64,000 nucleotides of DNA from the NCBI GenBank assembly GCA_028274465.1, contig CM051456.1, forward strand, positions 63,412,753 to 63,476,752, written 5' to 3'. Source of the DNA: Plantago ovata (lineage: Eukaryota > Streptophyta > Magnoliopsida > Lamiales > Plantaginaceae). Positions 34,224-46,029 of the stretch are shown one piece after another. Under the pieces are notes generated by a model. The model did no database searches, had not been told where the DNA came from, and saw nothing but the letters and a program-made list of their open reading frames with translations. How positions within the stretch are numbered: the stretch's first letter is position 1; every line of letters starts with the position of its first letter. Position numbers and translations under genes: made by a program.

Positions 34224-35129
34224 AGGATAGACTTGGCAGAATGCTGAAACAGGTATTCAACAAGCCAAAGTATTCCTGCCCAAAAGACCAAGTCACTGAT
34301 TTCTTCTAAGAAATGATAAGTCACAACATGATTGCTGAAACAGGCATTCAGCAAGTAATTCCTTCAAAACAGGTATTTGTTAGGAAACTTGACCATTTGC
34401 TGAGACAGGCACTCAATAAAGTGAAAGAACTTTAGAATTGCTGAGACGGGTACTCAGACAATCAAAAGATACTGAAACAGGTATTCAAGTATCAAAGGAA
34501 TTTTCTGAGACGGGAACTCAGAAAAAGAGCAAAAGCTCATCTCTCAGATTTTACCAAAGGATGTCTCAAGTGCAAAAGAATTTACTGATACGGGAAATCA
34601 GAAATGTCTTTTAGACTTAGAAAATATGAGATATCTAAGTAAGGGGGAATTTTCAGCAAGTATCTAGATTGTTAATTCAAACTCGCTGAAAAGATTCTTG
34701 TCTATTTCAGCAAGCAATCTATCCCTTATTACTCGGTAAAATCAATTTTTGACGTTAAGCTGGCACAGATAAACTCGCAATAATCATGACATGAAATTCA
34801 ATCATGGCCATTGATTAAAAGGAGTTACTAATCTAACGGCTAACAAAACAAAGAGAGAGAGTGCTCTGACGGTTTTAGTTAGTGGGACATTACGCATTCA
34901 ATGCAAAGGCTCCACTATCTCCAGTGTTTCTCTGTTTTACCCTTGCTGAGAGCTCAAATCGATTGAGTTTCTCACACACCAGAGACACTATATAAAGAAG
35001 GAGTTAGAGAAATGACAAAATTCTTTTACTCACATTTCCTTTCTCTGCAATTTCTAGCCTGAAACTACTGTACCTCCGGTCAAAAAGCAAACTATCTCTA
35101 TTCGTACAATCTTTCTTGCTATATAAGAA
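34224..35129 (+). other. Sire-B post-pol non-coding region
   Basis: About 0.9 kb without a credible ORF. Its left 400 bp hold the stem-loop array described separately. A purine-rich AAGGGGGAATTTT (34642-34654) resembles the terminal polypurine tract; extra such tracts downstream of pol are known in Sireviruses. TATAAAGAAGG at 34992 and a pyrimidine-rich leader precede the extra coding region, so a separate promoter is conceivable. Confidence 0.6.
34242..34601 (+). repeat. Array of eight stem-loops with loop ACRGGNA
   Basis: Eight hairpins share a 7-nt loop (ACAGGTA, ACAGGCA, ACGGGTA or ACGGGAA) with differing but complementary arms: 34242-34262 TGCTGAA/TTCAACA, 34332-34354 TTGCTGAA/TTCAGCAA, 34365-34379 CAAA/TTTG, 34401-34415 TGAG/CTCA, 34441-34457 CTGAG/CTCAG, 34468-34493 GATACTGAA/TTCAAGTATC (one bulge), 34501-34525 TTTTCTGAG/CTCAGAAAA, 34585-34601 CTGAT/ATCAG. 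Fixed loop and covarying arms argue for a selected structure in RNA or single-stranded DNA. The function is unknown. Confidence 0.8.
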
Positions 35130-36774
35130 ATGGCTCCCAAGAGACAGTCATCTAAGTCCTCAAAGTCGTCAAAGGTTGACAGTGCTGAAACACGTATTGC
35201 TCCGGTGACTGCTCCGGTGACTACTCTGGCCCAAGACACAACGAAAGTTGTGTTGAAAAACGACCGAATCACTGTAAAACCTATGCCTCCGTCATATCTT
35301 GACACTGCAAAGTGTGAGATGTTGATGCAATGGGGAGGGTTTGCAAAAGAAAAGTACATTAGGTACTTTTATGAACAAGAACTTGATGACCAAAATGAAG
35401 AGGCGCTTGAGTTCATCAAGCAGCAAGGCCTCATGAACTTTATCTCTGCTCGCACTAAGCAAGTGAGCATGATTGATACTATGGAATTCTACAACAATGC
35501 AGAAATCCAGTCCCTTACAGACAGTAATGGAGTCACTGAAAAAGTGATCCTTACTTATGTTCAGAACACGCAAATCGTCCTGAAATGGACTGATTTAGTG
35601 GAGATTTTTCAGATTCCAACCACTGGAACTGAAGATGACGTCACTGCTTCTGACGAAGAAATTGAAGCTTTCTACAGTGACGTCAGAAATGCAAAGATGA
35701 AGAAAGGCGAGATAACTCCCGTGACTTGGACAAAGCACGTAAAGAGAAAGCATCTCTGCCATTCACTTGGTCTAGTAGCTCGGCTACTAATAAAAGTTCT
35801 TGACTCCCAAGTTGGAGGAATTGACCAAGTAGGCCTGAGAAGATGGCTGCATCTATGAAAATAGATCGGAACTTAACTGGGCTAAGTACATTTTCAACAG
35901 GCTTGTTGATTGTGTTACTAAGTTCAAGGTAAAGGTAGAAGACAACAAGGTCTCACCTTCCTTTCCAGTTATGTATGGAATCAAGATATGCTATATCCTT
36001 GAACATTTCAGGATTCAGCTAAGAAACCCATTGCCAATCAAGAAATCTGTGTGCAATGTGGGAAGATCTTTCTACAAGCAGAATGTACCTAAGATTGCTG
36101 GAAAGAAAACCAAGAAGACAACAACTGCAAATGTTGTCAGCGCAAGCCAGCAAGAAAGGTATACAACAGCTGCAGATGTTACCACTCAGCAACTTAGAGA
36201 TGAAACTGCTGTTGGTGGTGATAACACAAATGAAACTGCTGTAGAAAATCAACAAGGTACGTGTACAACACCTGTTGCTGAAAAGGCAACAATAGATGAC
36301 TCTGGGAAACTCGAGAAATCTAAAAAGAAAAAGAGGAAAGCTGATGATGACACTCAGACTGCAGCGTCATCAGCAAATCCCGTACCTAAGAGGAAACGGA
36401 CAAGTAACAAAAGAAAGAAGACACTGGCTTCTCAGTCAGTCCCTAATGTCCAAGACTCCTCAGTCAATTCCCAGACAAATGCTGAAACGCATTTGCCAGT
36501 AGATGTTGCTGAAGTAATTACTGAAACATATATCAGAAATGTTGAAGTGTTTGCGGAAGCCTTCAACAATCAACTTAACGTTGATAACTCTACTGAGAAT
36601 AGACCACAAGGCAGTGGAGATGAAATTCCTGCCCAACTTGTCAATTCAGAGACAAGGGAGATTGCTGAAACCGCACAGCTCTCTCAGTTAGAGCAAAATC
36701 AGAAGTCTGCTGAAGAAACAGTCCCAGAAGCTGAAGAAACTGTTAGTGCTGAAAGGACTGAGCCACAACCTGTC

Positions 36775-37165
36775 CTTCCTCAGCAGGTAGTTAATTCAAC
36801 CATCAGTAAAACTTCAATTTCTGAAAATTGTTCTTTTGCTAAAATTATTCTTTCTCTACAGACTTCTCAAGATGCAAGTCAGATGGTTGTTGAAGCCTCT
36901 GCACCAGAACCAACACTCCCTGCTCAGCAGGTAGTTAATAATTTTGGTATAAAAACTAAGTTTGACAACTTAGTACTTATATCTAACCTTAATTTATTTC
37001 AGGATGAACAAATGGAGGATGCTACTCAAGCTCCTCATTGAATGGAAATTGTACTACATGAGCTTGCTCCTCAGCAGGTAAATCATGTTTCAGATTTAAA
37101 CTCTAAAACAATTCTCCAAACCAATCCTGATCTAAATAAAATTCTTTTTCAGGCTCAAAAGGAGA
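36775..37165 (+). repeat. Three modules with CAGCAG|GTA and TTTCAG-like edges
   Basis: CTCAGCAGGTA occurs at about 36780, 36926 and 37071. Each is followed by 80-100 bp of T-rich sequence ending in a pyrimidine tract and CAG (near 36861, 37002 and 37153). The segments look like short introns or an amplified module inside the extra coding region. Splicing is untested. Confidence 0.5.
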
Positions 37166-38079
37166 CCACTGAAGTGGTACTCATCACTGAAGATCAGCAA
37201 GTAAGTTCTGAAGAACTTTACTTGAATTTCAAGAGGACAACTTTGTCAAGAGTTGCTAAGTCTGTCAGCAACTGGCAAAGATACAGGAGAATGGACTTCT
37301 CAGATCTTCACCTTCATCTCTCAAATGAGAAAAAGAGAACTTCACTGTTAAAGCTCAAGACATTTGTCCACTCCATCCTTCCTGAAGAAATGACATATTC
37401 TCAGCTAATGAGCTCAAATCTGATTGCTCAAATCAGAGAGAATATAAAGGCCAAATTTAAGAGTGCCTCTCCAGCTGAACAAGCTGTGATGCTCAAAGGT
37501 CTTTTTGTTCCTGTGGTGGCTGATCCCCACAAATTAACTAAGGAAGAGGAAGTGACAAGTGTTGCTTTGTACAAGCATGTTGAGCTAGTCATTCTGACAG
37601 ATGATGAAGAAGAAGAAGAAGATGAGAACATTCCCACTGATCCCAGTGATGATGAAGGAAAAGATTGTAAGGACAAGAAAGATGACAATGATGACAATCA
37701 ATGTCCAAGTCCTGGTGCTGGTGGATTGAAGTTAACAGTTGCTGAAAATACTCAATTTGACAATCAGCAAGCTGAACAACAACAATCTCAGCAAGAATCT
37801 CAACCTCCTCCTGCTGCTGCTGAAAATCAAGCACATGTACAAGGTGCTGATACTGAAGAAGAATACGCCAGAAAAAGGGCTGCCTTGAAAAATTGCAAGA
37901 GTCCAGTTTCTGATGCCAAGGTTACTGAAGAAAACCTTGAAGATGAGGATGAAGAAGATGAAGATTACCAACGAGCTCTACAAAACAGTCTCGTGATCCA
38001 TGCAAGGCATACGCAGGATCTGGAAATTGGTGAATCTTCAAGACCAAAATCTAAGGAAGTTCCATCCCTTCCACTTACT

Positions 38080-38255
38080 ACTGGCGAAACTCCAGTCATT
38101 GAGTCTCAAACGTTGCCTTCAGCAACTACTCAATTAAAACTAACTACTGGCGAAACTCCTGTAATTGAGCCACAAACTCAATTGAAACAACTATCTACTG
38201 GTGAAACTCCAGTCGTTGAGTCTTAAGTGTTGCCATCAGCAACCACTCAACAAAA
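38080..38255 (+). repeat. TGETPV peptide repeat
   Basis: Three tandem copies of a coding unit of about 20 codons that includes TGETPVIES, alternating with QTLPSATTQ-like text. It is a minisatellite within the extra coding region of Sire-B. Confidence 0.75.
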
Positions 38256-39944
38256 AGGAAGAGAAGCTACTGACAAAGGCTTAAAAGTCGCTCAACTTGA
38301 TGAATCTGAGGATGATGACGACTTGTCAGGAAATGATGATGAACAATCCAAGCGAGACCCAAAAGTCGTTCAGATTCCTCCTCCTGATTACATCAATGAT
38401 TTAGACGATGGTCTAAGAGCCGAATTGCTGACGCGTGATGATCAGTTTGCTTCTGAAATTAAGGTTCATTTCTAGCACTAAAGCAAGTCCATGATGCCTG
38501 CAAAGCTGAAGATGAGGCATTGCTTGCTGAGAGCCCACTTGACATTTGAAAGATAATGGCTACAGTGCTGAGACGCACTACAACTTTGACAATAGCTCAG
38601 AGAGACATAAGTCTTTATCACAAGAGCTATGAAGAAGATATAAGTCAGGCGCTCAAGCTTGCAAAGAATGCTCTTGTCAAGGCTCAGAATATTATGGATG
38701 AGAAGGCCGCAACAGAGAAAAGACATGAAGAGAACATGATGAATATTCAAAAAGAGTTGGCAACAATGAACTCTGACCAACAAGCAATCATCATGAAGTA
38801 TAACAGTCTCAACACTCTTTCTGAAAATTGCAATGAGTTTTATGCTCTGCACATCACTCCGATGTTGCAATCCATGTCTAAGGCGGAAAAGAAGAACACT
38901 AGAAAAAGCAATCAAACCCCTCCTACTCCTGCTGCTGATGTGCCTCTTCCATTAGAACCTCTTGCGGAAAGAGAGCAAAGTTCTAAAAGACAAGCAGAAT
39001 CTGAGTTAAATTCAGCAAGTACCAAAAAGAGAAAAACCGCTGCTGAAACTCAAGATTTCCATCACACTGAAAGTCATCACAATCTGAATGAAGATGATGA
39101 AGAAGATGATGACAATCAAACAATAGCTCAAGCCATAAGAGCTAGACCCTTAACAGCCATAACTCCGTCTGGCCACTCAAGGAATTTTTCGTCTGACTCT
39201 TCAGCAAGAGATCAAGACAATGCGAAAACAAGAAGAAGAAGGCAAAGACAGGAAGAGAAAAGGCTGGCCAGCATTGCTATTGGCTCCGGCATTGAATATA
39301 CTAAGACCAGCAATGAGGAAACCACTCAGAATGTAATCAGAAACATTCATGGTTGCTGGATTTTAAAGCTGGAAGACTTGCTGGTAAATGAGTTCTTTCC
39401 TACAGCCATTTTGAATCAAATGTTCAAATGGAATGAACTCAAGGTCCAAAGAAATCAAAGGGAAGAATCCCTCCCAAGAAATGTTGCTGGGAGATGGTTG
39501 AATCTTGAGGTCCAAGTAAGAAGAATTGCCATTGGTAAGACATACAAGCAAGAACCAAATCTGATCAAACCACCTGGCATTGCTTACTATGCTGACCCGG
39601 TAACAAAGAAACCTAAGAAGAAACTTGGATTGATTCCTTATGAGTACTTTTATCTCATTGCTAAGGATGAAGAAGAAGATCTTCTCTGGTTAAGAAAGAT
39701 TCATCCGAGAAGCATTTCAGATACACAACTTCTCCATGCCAGCCGGGGCATGCATTTGTGGGTAACTAATTACATGGAAATGAATGCTGAAAAGCATCAT
39801 CATACTGCATGCAAAAATGCAAGAATTCTTCAACTACAAGTCCGTAGGCTTCTGGAAAACTACGAGAAGGATTGTGTTGAATTCACTGCACTTGCTGAGA
39901 AGAGTGTAAGAGAGATTTTGAGAAAATCCTCTGAAAGAGCTTAA

Positions 39945-40191
39945 GTCCCTGCAATAGTTTTTGTTAAAGTTTTTTGTTTGCTGATTCCTTGTTATCTATG
40001 CTTTCTTGTAAACTTCTGATTGATAACTTTCAGCAATGAATTCTTTTTGACTCTTATTGGTTTTTGATTATGCAACTTACTTATGCTTACTGTTTATTTA
40101 TCCAAGTATGCTTGCATTAATCATCTGATTTATTCAACATTAGAAACCTCTAAAAGGGTAACAATTAATTTAGCCATGGATTGCTGACATC
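39945..40191 (+). other. Sire-B 3' untranslated region
   Basis: T-rich non-coding sequence between the extra coding region and the polypurine tract. No ORF or RNA gene is seen. Confidence 0.55.
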
Positions 40192-40206
40192 AAAAAGGGG
40201 GAAATT
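40192..40206 (+). other. Sire-B polypurine tract
   Basis: CAAAAAGGGGGAAATT immediately before the 3' LTR. The A5G5 form is typical of Sireviruses. Confidence 0.85.
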
Positions 40207-41852
40207 TGTTAGGAAACTGTTAATTTTGATGAGCAATTAACCATGCTAAATTAAGAACAGTCCAGTAACTAGTACTCTTAAGGTCCATAGGAATTTAGAA
40301 TTTTAAGGACATTGTAAAAGAGGAACGTTTGCTGATGACTTAGTTAGGTGTTAGATAAGTTATTTCTTTTGCGTATGATGTATTTTATTTTCTGAAAAGA
40401 AAATATCTTATTGATGCTTAGCTTTAATGAATCTTATTTTCTGAAAAGAAAATGACCTATTGAAGCATTTGCTGAAGATATATTTTGTTTATTACAAACA
40501 AATTATTGAAGCAAATAAGAAACCGGTCAGAATCTTGAAGACTTTTGAAGATCTGAAGATTTGAAGACTTGAAGACTTGAAGACTTGAAGATTGCTGAAG
40601 ACTGGTAAGGCACGTGTTTACTCAGAAAGTGGAATGTTCAGCAACAGCATTGCATAAGTAAAAATCTGAAAGAAAGAGTAGGTTGTGCTTGCTGAAACTT
40701 AGACTGAACACTTGCTGATGAACATATGTGACCTCTTGCTGAATGTACGAGAATTTGCGCTCCAATGTTACTGTTTGAATTCTATTCAAATGTGCATTTA
40801 ATGCAAAGCTTACAAGCAAAGGACATGAAGACTAGAAGACAAACAAAGTCGCTGCTGAAAGTACAGAAGCAAGATAGTGACATGTTAAGGAACAAAAGCC
40901 TTAGGATTTGAAATTCAAACGGCTCCTTACTTGCACTATAAATAGAGGTCATCCGGCAAAGAATTGAAGTGTGTCAACAACGTGATCAAACTCTCACTTG
41001 TGCTTAAAAACTCACAAACCTTCAATCACTCTTACTGCCATTGATCCGTTCCAAGACTTAAAGCTTGAAAAACCTACTTGTGAAGAAGTAGAACAAACTC
41101 AGCTAAGAAATTAGTTTAGTGTTCTTTCTTTCGAACAAGAACAAGTCTTGACACCAGAAACAATCAAACTTGTTTACTGCAAAGTATTCCAAGTTGTGTT
41201 TCTTAGATTACTTGTTGTAACTGAATAAGTTATAATTAAGTCATCTCACCCCAAAACTCTCTAACTGAAAATACACCCTTTCAGGCGTGATATTCAGGGG
41301 GAACTTAATCGAGCATAGTTTTGTTGATTAAAAGTACCAATTTTGGTGGAGAACAAGGTTGAGTTCTCTAGTTTAGGTTGGAGACAAAGCAAGTGTGCTT
41401 TGGTTTCTGTTGAATCGCTTTAGATAGGAGATTGTAAGGAACCTCAATCATATCTTAGTGGATTCAGTCCTAGAAAGGACAAAGTGGATTAGTTGAGAGA
41501 TTACGCCACTCTCAGATACCACTATAAAAGCGTTTGTGTGATTTACTTACTGCATTTAGCTTTCAGCAAATTATATCTGTTTGTACACAGTCACTCACTT
41601 CATTTGCTGAAAACTCTTTACTTGCTGAAAGAGCACTTATTGTTTCAAAGACTTCCGCTCTCTGATTTCAAGTATCAGCAAACCAAGCTACTGTAAAGTA
41701 ACTTTCGCTTGCTGAGAAAGTTAAGTATTAGCAACCTCATTACTGAAAAGTAATAAGTACTTGCTGAGAAAGTTTTTAAACGACGAAAGTTTGAAAAGAC
41801 TATTCACCCCCCCCCCCCTCTAGTCTTTTCTTGTTGTTTAAAGGGACCAACA
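40207..41852 (+). repeat. Sire-B 3' LTR (1646 bp)
   Basis: Near-identical to 26696-28334, with the same ends, TATAAATA at 40937 and the same word repeats. Differences are a few per several hundred bases by eye. It is followed by TTAAT. Confidence 0.93.
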
Positions 41853-41857
41853 TTAAT

Positions 41858-42874
41858 GATGGACCTATCAAGATCACAAAGGTTGAAAGAAGTTTCCCTC
41901 ACAAGACCACTGAAGCTGGAAAGGAAACTATCTTAGGCGAACCATCGGATACTGTCTTGCCAAAACCTAGAGAGGAATGGACTTCTGACGAAGCTAAGAG
42001 ATTCCGTCTTGATGGCCAAGCAAGAAACATCATCATTCGATCAACTCCAAATACCATACAGTGCAAACTGTGGGGTGCTAAGACTGCAAAGGAATTGGAA
42101 AATGGTTCAAGATCTTTGTGCTGGATCTGACAAAACCAAGGAAAACAAACTTGAAGTACTTAAGTTAAAGTTTCAAAACTTTAAGCAAGGTACAAACGAG
42201 TCACTGGAAGACTTGGATTTCAGATTCACAACTCTTGTTAGTGAAATGGCAGCCTTGGGTGTTGGAAACCTTTACTCAGATTCTGAGAAAGTGAAAACTA
42301 TCATCAGAAGTCTGAATCAAGAATGGATCCACACTCAGAATTTCTATTACAATCAAGGAATGCCAGATATTACACCAACATAGTTGTTCTCTCATCTTCC
42401 TACTGTCAATTATGAGACAAAGCAAAGAGAAAATGTGTTTGCTGAAAAATCGCAAAACATTGCTCTTGCTACAAAGCCGTCATCTTCTGAAAAGAAGAAT
42501 GATAAAGAGCCTACTGATGAAAACTCTTTGGTTGTTAAAAACATGAAGAAGTTCATCAGCAAGGAACTTGAAAGGCGAAAAGCAAAAGAGAAGCTGAAAA
42601 AGCATCTTGGTAACAACTACCATAAGTACAAGAATGAGACTAGCTCGCTGAACAAGCAAGCTCAGCAAGCAACTTCATTAGAAGAACCTGCAGTTGGAAA
42701 TGATCTATGCTTTTATTGCAAAAAGCCTGGACACTTCAAAGCTAATTGCCCTTTGCTGAAAGGCAAATCTGCTGAAAAGAAGACGAAGTTCAAAAGAGCT
42801 TTTATTGCTGAAGTAAAGAAGAAGCTTCAAGCAAAAATCGATGCATTGTGTATTGATACTAGCTCCGAAGACAG
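41858..42874 (+). pseudogene. Sire-A gag, second segment
   Basis: Resumes right after the Sire-B target duplication with DGPIKITKVERSF. It continues through the capsid domain to the zinc knuckle CFYCKKPGHFKANC (42708-42749) and the start of the acidic block. It ends at GACAG, the Gypsy-C target duplication. It is homologous to Sire-B Gag and broken in places. Confidence 0.85.
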
Positions 42875-44556
42875 TGATGAACGCGGATTTGTCGGTTCCG
42901 GATTCAGCAAATAATATTTGTATTTAGCCAAAGGCAATCCACAACTACAACAAAAACCGTAGTGTTGCAGTAGAATGACTCGAGTGTCGTTCTCTCAGGA
43001 CTATAACTAGCTTTATCAAATCTAATTTGGAATATAAAACAGCAGACAGATAGCAAAAGGGGTTTCTAGCAGATAATGGAGATTGGTGATAGTATGATCC
43101 TTCTTAGCATAACGGGTCGATAATCATGCATAAATTCCTTGGTCTTGCATAGAGATCTTTGAATCAATCTAGTGTCCTGTTGCAATTTATTAACCACTAC
43201 GAAGATAATTGGTCTGGCAAGTCAATCACTATTGTCCTAATGTGTTTCGTAATTATTCAACACTACGAAGATAAACTCGCGCACAGGTCGACGAGGGTCC
43301 AATTGTGCATAATAATTAATACAACATACGAGAATTTAGGTTGTGCCTGATCAACGAAATAAAGCAATGACACGGAGTATAATGCGCGATATAGCCATTA
43401 GCATGATTACCTTCCCTTCGCCAAGAATTCACATACTACCACCAACGATAAGTTTAGCTACTCATAATAGGCATGCAATCAACAGAAATCATAGAAGAAA
43501 ACATGTTGAAAGAATATAATAAAATAAGTAGAATAAAACTGTAAGATACAAAGTTACCAAAGGTTGTCAATCTCCGGAGAATCGCGATCCTACGAGCTCC
43601 AAACTGCTATGAAAAAGAGTCCCCTAAGCTACGGACCCCCAGAACAGGCTCTGGGAAGTCAATACCTAAAACTACAGAGAGAGGTGAGAAAGTAGGTCTG
43701 GAAAGATATGATTTTCGGAGAAAACTTAGCAACTATATATAGGCCTCGAATTATTGTGGGGCGGTTCGCCCCACACACCTGGCAGTTCGCCCCACCTCTG
43801 CGGCGGTTCGCCCGGAGACTTTTTCGCGGAATTACGCGTTTTCGACGCATTTTTGGATTTCTTACCCTTTTCGGACTCGGTTTCTGACTTCTAGTGGCCT
43901 TCTAACCTCCAGATTCGGCCCCTTAGACTCCAAATCCTATCCGGAAACCCTCAGATACTCCAAATAGACTTCTGGAACACCAATTCCTTGTCAACTTCAA
44001 TATAATTGCCCAGAAATCTTCGAATTTCAACCAAAACCTGTAAAATAAAATCTAAAGGGAAACGTGACACTATTCTAATGAAATGTACTAAAATATAGCT
44101 ATATTAACATAGAGGATAGCTAAAATAGGTGAAAAAGACTCGAATGAGCGGTTCGCCCCACACACCCGGCAGTTCGCCCCACCTCTGCGGCAGTTCGCCC
44201 GGAGACTTTTCGCGGAATTACACGTTTTCGACGCATTTTTGGATTTCTTACCCTTTTCGGACTCGGTTTCTGACTTCTAGTGGCCTTCTAACCTCCAGAT
44301 TCGGCCCCTTAGACTCCAAATCCTATCCGGAAATCTTCAGATACTCCAAATAGGCTTCTGGAACACCAATTCCTTGTCAACTTCAATATAATTGCCCGGA
44401 AATCTTCGAATTTCAACCAAAACCTGTAAAATAAAATCTAAAGGGAAACGTGACACTATTCTAATAAAATGTACTAAAATATAGCTATATTAACATAGAG
44501 GATAGCTAAAATAGGTGAAAAAGACTCGAATGAAAGTGTAAAATACACATTCATCA
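42875..44556 (-). repeat. Gypsy-C 3' LTR (1682 bp) with internal 387-bp tandem duplication
   Basis: Matches 48274-49577 except that 43761-44147 is repeated at 44148-44534. The duplicated block starts in the GGTTCGCC cluster, so this LTR has two such clusters. The TATA region lies at about 43732-43742 (TATATATA, minus sense). Confidence 0.88.
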
Positions 44557-46029
44557 AACTCCCCAAACCTAACCTTTGCTTGTCGTCAAGCAACTAAGCT
44601 AGACTCTAATGCAAAAAACAATGCAACACAAAAAATGGAGTCTCATGCCAAATAAAACGAACTAATCTAATGAATCTATCAAATAACATATGAACAAAAA
44701 CTATATAAATCAAAGCATGAATATAGGTTGAATAATACCTCGATTGACTTATACACATCTACATAAGTACTTATGTCAAGACAAGATAGTCTCTCGTAAC
44801 ATTCTCTACCTGGACCTAGTCAGTGACGACGTAATGAAGCATGCTAAGATACGAATGGTTGCCCCGTGCCTATGAAACTGAGGACTTACTGTTGTTCCAC
44901 CATGTTAAGACTTTCCCTCAAAAGAGGTCGAACGAGTACTGGCTCTCATCAAACGAAGGAGGGTTCTCTATAAAAGTTAACACTCCCCTATTCTACCCAT
45001 CTCTTAAGTAAAGTCTTAAGCTATTCACCACTTCCTGAATGGCAGGACAAGGGTGGTCTAAAACAGATGACACTCAAGACAAAAAAGATAAAAAATAGAA
45101 AAACACGATTATGAACATTACACGAATGGAAAAGACTCAACACTTTGCTAACTGCTATTTGGCTTTCTTTTTTGGACCCTTCTTTGCTTTTTTGGGGTCT
45201 TTTCTTTTTTTTCTTTCCAGATTCTTTTTCCTTTTCTTTTCCTCTTTTTTCTGGAATTTTTTCTCTCTTTTTTTTTCGATTTTTCTAGCCAGTAGTAGCA
45301 TAACAAAAAAAAAAAAAACAAAGTGACTCACACGACTTCCCCAAACCTATTCGAAAGAATAGGTTGGAGTATAAAATTTACGGATAAAAGAAAAACAAAC
45401 TCACGATACTTAAATGAAAAACAGAAACAAGTCTTATGATGGTGTAACCCCCTCCCCAAACCTATTCGGAAGAATAGGTTATAAACAAAGGATTACACAA
45501 CCTCACACTACCTCCTTCCTAGGCATTAAGCAATCTCAAAGCATGGTGAAGACTTGTTGCCTCTTAGGTACATAATTACTCGGGAAAACAACCATAAGAC
45601 CCTAACATGCATCATCCTATTATAAAGGCCTTCGTGATTCGCAATAGAGAAAACACCACTAAGTGATGTCGAGACTACCATGCTTAACTAAGTGCAATAC
45701 ATAAATGTGACAAGCCAAGCGAGAAAAACGTCAAACGAATTCATAGAGATGAAGCATACGATTAATGGCATAGTTAGTTGATCTACCCAATAAAAAAGTT
45801 CAAAAAATTCGGCAATAAACTCCATATAAAACATGCAAGACTATCCTAGGATGAACGTAGTGAAATGCAACCTAAAAAATATAAGAAAGCGGTAAAGAAA
45901 GCGATAAAAACCCCGGGTTGCCTCCCGGATAGCGCCATTATTTAAAGTCTCTGACTCGACTCCTGTCTTCGCCTATCTTTTCCTTCTGAGGGTACTAGAC
46001 TTCCCCTTCACGAGTCTCCTTCCCGTGTC
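44557..46029 (-). other. Gypsy-C 3' untranslated region
   Basis: Non-coding sequence between the protease region and the 3' LTR. It holds a purine tract next to the LTR (AAACTCCCCAAACC in plus sense) and a long pyrimidine-rich stretch (45160-45320) that is purine-rich in element sense. Short ORFs of Phe/Ser or Lys in that stretch are low-complexity artefacts. It matches Gypsy-D 58270-59617 closely. Confidence 0.75.

Larger units (their letters stand above)
35130..39944 (+). pseudogene. Sire-B extra coding region downstream of pol (env-like position)
   Basis: About 4.8 kb of mostly open plus-strand sequence. The N-terminal part (MAPKRQSSKSSKSSK, then CEMLMQWGGFAKEKY, MEFYNNAEIQSL and WTDLVEIFQIP) resembles the plant retroelement ORF class often labelled putative plant transposon or Athila ORF1-like. 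A long low-complexity middle follows, rich in Gln, Glu, Thr and Ser, with several KKKRK-type basic patches and acidic runs (EEEEEDEN near 37605). The last 460 residues (38556-39944) contain a coiled coil and a folded-looking end (GRWLNLEVQVRR, IPYEYFYLIAKDEEEDLLW). Sireviruses carry such env-like genes here. I see no convincing signal peptide or membrane anchor, so envelope function is not supported. It is broken in a few places. Confidence 0.6.
26696..41852 (+). mobile_element. Sire-B, nearly whole Sirevirus-type Copia element (15.2 kb)
   Basis: Both LTRs, an initiator-Met primer site, gag, a coiled-coil linker, protease, integrase, reverse transcriptase, RNase H, a long extra coding region and a polypurine tract are present in standard order. 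TTAAT flanks both ends (26691-26695 and 41853-41857). The two LTRs look about 99% alike by eye, so the insertion is recent. The extra coding region downstream of pol, large size and G5 polypurine tract fit the Sirevirus (SIRE/Maximus) group. It looks structurally whole but carries roughly half a dozen coding interruptions. Confidence 0.9.

Noticed and set aside
34242-34601. Hairpins as microRNA precursors
   Set aside because: Arms are only 4-9 bp with 7-nt loops, far too short for plant miRNA foldbacks.
35130-39944. Calling the extra Sire-B region a true envelope gene
   Set aside because: Position fits env-like genes, but no signal peptide, membrane anchor or fusion motif is visible.
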